This document shows positions 60,011-64,000 of a stretch of DNA of 64,000 bases, piece by piece. How positions within the stretch are numbered: the first letter of the stretch is position 1; the number at the start of each line of letters is the position of its first letter. This DNA is from Sphingomonas pseudosanguinis (lineage in GTDB: Bacteria > Pseudomonadota > Alphaproteobacteria > Sphingomonadales > Sphingomonadaceae), in NCBI RefSeq assembly GCF_014196255.1, contig NZ_JACIDH010000001.1, positions 62,001 through 126,000 on the forward strand. The letters run 5' to 3'. Made by a program: the position numbers and the translations under genes. The notes beneath the pieces were generated by a model. It saw nothing but the letters and a program-made list of their open reading frames with translations. It ran no database searches and was not told where the DNA came from.

Positions 60011-60481
60011 ATGTTCGATCTGCTTGCACTGGCCGCCGCCGCGCTGACGTCCTGTCCCGTCGAGCGCGCGCATTATGTCCTGCGCGATCACCCTGATGTG
60101 ACCGCCGATTTCCGATCGGTCGCCAGGGACCCGGACTGGCCGAGCGGTCTGGCGCTGGGGGTGCATCACACGGCGTCGGGCAGGACCTTCTGGTGGCTTC
60201 CCTGGAATGGCGGCAGCGATGGCCTGCAAAATGTCGCATCGACCGGGGATGTGAGCGCCAAGGGCTGGCATCCGCCCGATCCGGATGGCGGTCCCCGGCC
60301 CTTTGGTAGCCAACACTATATCGGGACGGATGCCGCCTATCACATTCTGAACCGCGTACCGAACCGGGGCGAGCCGGCACCGGCGCATATGCTGTTCCCC
60401 GATTCGGCAGGGTCGCAGGATCACGTCTTCGTCGCCCGACAGTTCTTTGATCTGGCAGGCTGCCGCCCGAGAGGCGGTTAG
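60011..60481 (+). CDS. Hypothetical protein
   Basis: 156 residues with a hydrophobic start (MFDLLALAAAALTSC, which ends in a possible lipobox-like LTSC). Contains LALGVHHTASGRTFWWLPWNGGSDGLQNVASTGDV. Not recognised. It overlaps the convergent isochorismatase-like gene by four bases. Confidence 0.55.
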   Translation: MFDLLALAAAALTSCPVERAHYVLRDHPDVTADFRSVARDPDWPSGLALGVHHTASGRTFWWLPWNGGSDGLQNVASTGDVSAKGWHPPDPDGGPRPFGSQHYIGTDAAYHILNRVPNRGEPAPAHMLFPDSAGSQDHVFVARQFFDLAGCRPRGG

Positions 60482-61038
60482 GCCTCCAGCCGAATATCCC
60501 CCGATGCCACGACGCGCGCGATGTGCGGGAAGATATGGTCGATCGCAAAGGCATGGAGTTCGCTCGATCGCGAGGCGCAGGCGTCCTCGGCGATGACCAC
60601 GTCATAGGACAGCTCCCACGCCGAACGCGCGGTCGATTCGACGCCCATATTGGTCGAGATGCCCGCGATCACCACGGTGCGCACGCCACGCCGCCGCAGT
60701 TGCAGGTCGAGATCGGTGCCGGTGAAGGCGCCCCAGTGATGCTTGCGCACCACGACATCGCCGGGCTGGCGTAGGTCGGGGACGAATTCGCTGAATTCGG
60801 GCGGGGTGCCGGCCGCCGGCAGGCTGGGCCGGTCGACATTCTGGCTGGGCATCGTCTCGGGCGTGAAGCCGACATGGACGAGGATGACGGGCGCATCGGC
60901 GTCGCGGAAACGCTGTGCCAGTGCCTTGGCCGTCTTTACCACCGTGTCGCCGGAGCGCGGGCCGCCGGCATGCGGGACGATGCCCTGTTGCAGGTCGATG
61001 AGGATCAGGGCGGTGGTGCGGGGATCGAGCATGGTCAT
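60478..61038 (-). CDS. Isochorismatase-like hydrolase without the cysteine nucleophile
   Basis: 186 residues. Isochorismatase fold: TTALILIDLQQGI (catalytic Asp of the DLQ motif), VVVRKHHWGAFTGTDLDLQLRRRGVRTVVIAGISTNMGVESTARSAWELSYDVVIAEDACAS. In the cysteine-hydrolase group the loop reads TxxCVxxT; here Gly occupies the Cys position, as in true isochorismatases. Substrate unknown. Tandem ATG at 61038 and 61032. Confidence 0.85.
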   Translation of the reverse strand: MTMLDPRTTALILIDLQQGIVPHAGGPRSGDTVVKTAKALAQRFRDADAPVILVHVGFTPETMPSQNVDRPSLPAAGTPPEFSEFVPDLRQPGDVVVRKHHWGAFTGTDLDLQLRRRGVRTVVIAGISTNMGVESTARSAWELSYDVVIAEDACASRSSELHAFAIDHIFPHIARVVASGDIRLEA

Positions 61039-61075
61039 GCCCGCTCAACGGCATCCCCGCCGCGCCGTTCCGTGA

Positions 61076-61825
61076 TCAGAGGCGTCCGAACACCGCCTCG
61101 AAGCCCTTGCGATCGCCGGCCGCCAGCAGCCTTGCCTGCTCCAGCCAGCGGTCGCGCGCCATGCGGCCGGAAAACGGCCCGAGCTGCGCGTCGAGCGCCT
61201 GCGCCTGCGCCTCGCTCAGTCCCGCCATGTCGCCGACCGTGGTGATGCCGTGTTCGGCCAGCTTCTGGGTCAGCTTGGGACCGAGACCCTTTAGCAGGGT
61301 GATGGGCTGATCCTGGGGCCGTACCTCCTCGGCGGCGGGCTGCGGTGCGGCCTCGGCGGCGGGGCTGGCGTCCATCGGCGCGGCGGCGGCGACGGGTTCG
61401 TCGTGCAGCGGATCGCTGGTGACCGCCGGTTCTTCGGGGACGGCGGGGGCCGGCATGACCGGCGGCGCGGCCGGCACCGGCGCGGGGGCGGGTGTCGGCG
61501 CGACGGTCGGTTCGGGGGCGGGAGCGGGAGCGGGGGCAGGGGCCGGCGCCGGCGTCGGGCTCGGCTGGGCAGCCTTGGGCTGCGTCAGTTCGGCCTCGTC
61601 CAGCGGCGCGCGGTCGGGCTGGCGCAGGTTCACGCCCGCTTCCTTTGCATTCCGGTCGACCTGTCGCGCGGCATGGGTCCGGCGGCGCTTCAGGCGCATG
61701 CCGATCAGGATGACCGCGATCGCCGCGATCGCAACCAGCCCGATGAAAACGAAATGGATGGTCGTGATGGCAGCCACGCCATCGGGGATCAGGCTTTCAG
61801 CCGGTGCTGCCGTCGTATCGTTCAT
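61076..61825 (-). CDS. Membrane protein with Pro/Ala linker and C-terminal helix-hairpin-helix
   Basis: 249 residues. N-terminal membrane helix (FVFIGLVAIAAIAVILIGMRLKRRR, about 25-49), a long Pro/Ala-rich linker (about 80-175), and a C-terminal helix-hairpin-helix-like domain (ITLLKGLGPKLTQKLAEHGITTVGDMAGLSEAQAQALDAQLG). This layout is common in alphaproteobacterial proteins of unknown function, related to the ribosomal-L21/NADH-quinone-associated HhH group. Downstream of purD on the same strand order. Confidence 0.65.
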   Translation of the reverse strand: MNDTTAAPAESLIPDGVAAITTIHFVFIGLVAIAAIAVILIGMRLKRRRTHAARQVDRNAKEAGVNLRQPDRAPLDEAELTQPKAAQPSPTPAPAPAPAPAPAPEPTVAPTPAPAPVPAAPPVMPAPAVPEEPAVTSDPLHDEPVAAAAPMDASPAAEAAPQPAAEEVRPQDQPITLLKGLGPKLTQKLAEHGITTVGDMAGLSEAQAQALDAQLGPFSGRMARDRWLEQARLLAAGDRKGFEAVFGRL

Positions 61826-61888
61826 CGCTTTACCCTATTGTGCCATCGCCCCGATCGCGAGCCCGATCGACGGGCCCAATCGACAGGC

Positions 61889-63175
61889 CTAGTGCGCGGT
61901 TCCCGTAGCGTCCGCTTCGCGCGCGACCTCGCGCCAGCCGATGTCGCGGCGGCAGAAGCCATCGGGGAAGTGGATCGCATCGACCGCGCGGTACGCGGCG
62001 GCCTGCGCCTCGCCCACGGTGGCGGCGCTGGCGGTGACGGCCAGCACGCGGCCGCCGCTGGCGACCAGCTGTTCGCCCTGCATCTTGGTGCCCGCCTGGA
62101 ACACCACCGCACCGGTCGCCTCGGCGGCGTCGATCGCGTCGATGGACCCACCCGCCTTGGGCGTGCCGGGATAGCCCGCCGCCGCCATGACGACGGTCAG
62201 CGCCGGATCGTCCGAGAAAGCCGGTGCGGGCAACTCGGCCAGCCGCCCTTCGGCCACCGCCAGCATCACCGCCAGCAGATCGCCCTGGAAACGCAGCATC
62301 AGCACCTGGCATTCGGGATCACCGAAGCGCGCGTTATATTCGATCAGCTTGGGGCCCTGCTCGGTCAGCATCAGCCCGGCATAGAGCACGCCCGAGAACG
62401 GCGTTCCCTCGGCGCGCAAGCGTTCGACGGTCGGCCGCACGATCCGGTCGATCGCCTGGGCTTCCAGCTCGGGCGTCAGGACACGCGCGGGGCTATAGGC
62501 GCCCATGCCGCCGGTATTGGGGCCGGTGTCGCCGTCGCCGACGCGCTTGTGATCCTGCGCCGAACCGAACGGCAGGAGGGCCTCGCCATCGGTCAGGACG
62601 AAGAGGCTCGCCTCCTCGCCCTCCAGAAATTCCTCGATCACCACCTCGGCGCCGGAGACCGAGAACAGGTCGGTGATCGCGCCTTCCGCCTCGGCCTTGG
62701 TGAAGGCGACGGTCACGCCCTTGCCCGCCGCCAGGCCATCGGCCTTGATGACGACCGGCAGGCCGAAGGTGGTCGCGAGCGCGGCTTGCGCCTCCGCCAG
62801 CGTGTTCACGCGGACATAACCGGCGGTCGGGATGTCGGCGCGGCGGCACAGGTCCTTGGTGAAGCCCTTCGACCCCTCCAACTGCGCGGCGGCCTTGCTC
62901 GGCCCGAACACTGGAATACCCTCGGCGCGCAGCGAATCGGCCAGGCCATCGACCAGCGGTGCTTCGGGGCCGACCACGACCAGGCCGATGGCGTGGTCCT
63001 TCACGAACGCCACGACGGCGGCGTGATCGGTCGCGTTCAGCGCGACACAGGTCGCATGCTGCGCGATACCGGGGTTGCCGGGCGCGGCGTAGAGCGTATC
63101 TAACCCGTTCGACTGTGCCAGCTTCCACGCCAATGCGTGTTCGCGGCCACCCGATCCCAGCAGCAGGACGTTCAT
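61889..63175 (-). CDS. purD: Phosphoribosylamine--glycine ligase PurD
   Basis: 428 residues. GARS of purine synthesis, an ATP-grasp enzyme. Signature blocks: [77 protein letters not shown]. Full family length. Its ATG shares two bases with the divergent xseA ATG. Confidence 0.98.
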   Translation of the reverse strand: MNVLLLGSGGREHALAWKLAQSNGLDTLYAAPGNPGIAQHATCVALNATDHAAVVAFVKDHAIGLVVVGPEAPLVDGLADSLRAEGIPVFGPSKAAAQLEGSKGFTKDLCRRADIPTAGYVRVNTLAEAQAALATTFGLPVVIKADGLAAGKGVTVAFTKAEAEGAITDLFSVSGAEVVIEEFLEGEEASLFVLTDGEALLPFGSAQDHKRVGDGDTGPNTGGMGAYSPARVLTPELEAQAIDRIVRPTVERLRAEGTPFSGVLYAGLMLTEQGPKLIEYNARFGDPECQVLMLRFQGDLLAVMLAVAEGRLAELPAPAFSDDPALTVVMAAAGYPGTPKAGGSIDAIDAAEATGAVVFQAGTKMQGEQLVASGGRVLAVTASAATVGEAQAAAYRAVDAIHFPDGFCRRDIGWREVAREADATGTAH

Positions 63176-64000
63176 GCCCGATCCTTATCCCTATGACGAA
63201 AGTGCAAGGCTGGTAGCCGAGGAGATCGCCGGCGACAACGCACTCGCATTGTCGGTGGGCGAACTCAGCCTGAAGCTGAAGCGGATGGTGGAGGGCGAAT
63301 TCGGCCATGTCCGCCTGCGCGGCGAAATTTCCGGGTATAAGCGCGCGACCTCGGGCCATGTCTATATGAGCCTGAAGGACGAGAACGCCGTCATCGACGC
63401 GGTGATGTGGAAGGGGGCGGCGAACACGTTGCCCTTCCAGCCGCAGGACGGGGTGGAGGTGATCGCGACCGGCCGCCTGACCACCTTCCCCGGCCGGTCC
63501 AAATACCAGATCGTCGTCGAGCGGATGGAGCTGGCGGGTGCGGGCGCGCTGATGGCGCTGTTCGAGAAGCTGAAGGCGAAACTGGCGGACGAGGGACTGT
63601 TCGCCCGTGAGCGGAAAAAGCCGCTGCCCTTCATGCCGCCGGTGATCGGCGTCGTCACCTCGCCCACGGGGGCGGTGATCCGCGACATCCTCCACCGGCT
63701 CGAGGATCGCTGCCCGACCCATGTCATCGTCTGGCCGGTCAAGGTGCAGGGCGCCGGCTCGGCGGACGAGGTGGCCGCGGCGATCCGGGGTTTCGACGCG
63801 ATTGCGCCCGGCGGCCCGGTGCCGCGTCCCGACTTGGTGATCGTCGCGCGCGGTGGCGGTTCGATCGAGGATCTCTGGTCGTTCAATGAAGAGGTGGTGG
63901 TGCGCGCGGTGGCGGACTGCGCGATCCCGATCATCTCGGCGGTCGGGCATGAGACCGACACGACGCTGTGCGACTATGCCGCCGATCTGCGTGCACCGAC
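63174..64000 (+). CDS. xseA: Exodeoxyribonuclease VII large subunit XseA (3' end cut by window edge)
   Basis: About 275 codons visible, starting [22 protein letters not shown] at ATG 63174. The N-terminal OB-fold ([47 protein letters not shown]) and the nuclease domain ([60 protein letters not shown]) are typical. The gene runs off the right edge. No intergenic space separates it from divergent purD. Confidence 0.96.
   Translation, partial: MPDPYPYDESARLVAEEIAGDNALALSVGELSLKLKRMVEGEFGHVRLRGEISGYKRATSGHVYMSLKDENAVIDAVMWKGAANTLPFQPQDGVEVIATGRLTTFPGRSKYQIVVERMELAGAGALMALFEKLKAKLADEGLFARERKKPLPFMPPVIGVVTSPTGAVIRDILHRLEDRCPTHVIVWPVKVQGAGSADEVAAAIRGFDAIAPGGPVPRPDLVIVARGGGSIEDLWSFNEEVVVRAVADCAIPIISAVGHETDTTLCDYAADLRAP

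Overview
The window reads as chromosome of a high-GC alphaproteobacterium of the Sphingomonadales, most likely Sphingomonas or a close relative. The inference rests on G+C-rich codon use, a sigma-54/FlbD-type flagellar cluster, a MucR-family regulator, the rnd-lptC-lptA-lptB-rpoN block, and several families of dispersed palindromic repeats of the kind common in sphingomonads. I see no tRNA, rRNA, CRISPR array, prophage or transposase.

Bases 1-31.8 kb are one flagellar locus in four blocks. (1) A leftward operon flbD-fliE-F-G-H-I-J-K-L-fliM, with fliM cut by the window edge. (2) Two rightward flagellin genes, then an inserted leftward HipA-like kinase/DUF3037 pair. (3) Leftward fliA-flhA-lytic transglycosylase, flgN-flgM, and flgA with a second, unusual stator pair. 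(4) A rightward operon flgB-C-D-E-F-G-H-I-J-K-L, followed by motA-motB. The regulatory DNA fits a sigma-54 to sigma-28 cascade. TGGCAC-N5-TTGC sigma-54 promoters precede flgB and the flhA-fliA operon, each with an upstream cluster of CCGGCAA/TTGCCGG motifs (candidate FlbD enhancers). TAAA-N15-GCCGTTA sigma-28 promoters precede both flagellins and flgM. RpoN is encoded at 34-36 kb.

Bases 31.8-40.4 kb hold small regulators and envelope genes: two cold-shock proteins, a MucR homologue, a probable small RNA with a very strong terminator, rpoN, the lipopolysaccharide transport genes lptB, lptA and lptC, and an RNase D-like exonuclease.

Bases 40.4-64 kb are housekeeping and accessory genes: a DUF4349 lipoprotein, a TetR-controlled NTF2-like gene, a Cys/Met-metabolism PLP enzyme, the lgt-midA-GNAT-pgeF operon, an orphan exported molybdenum hydroxylase with hemH, phaB, rpmB, tadA, an OmpA lipoprotein, a CBS-domain membrane protein, several unknowns, purD, and the start of xseA. 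Four copies of one repeat family, three of a second, and single copies of two more occupy the larger intergenic gaps. One copy appears to supply the ribosome-binding site of rpoN.
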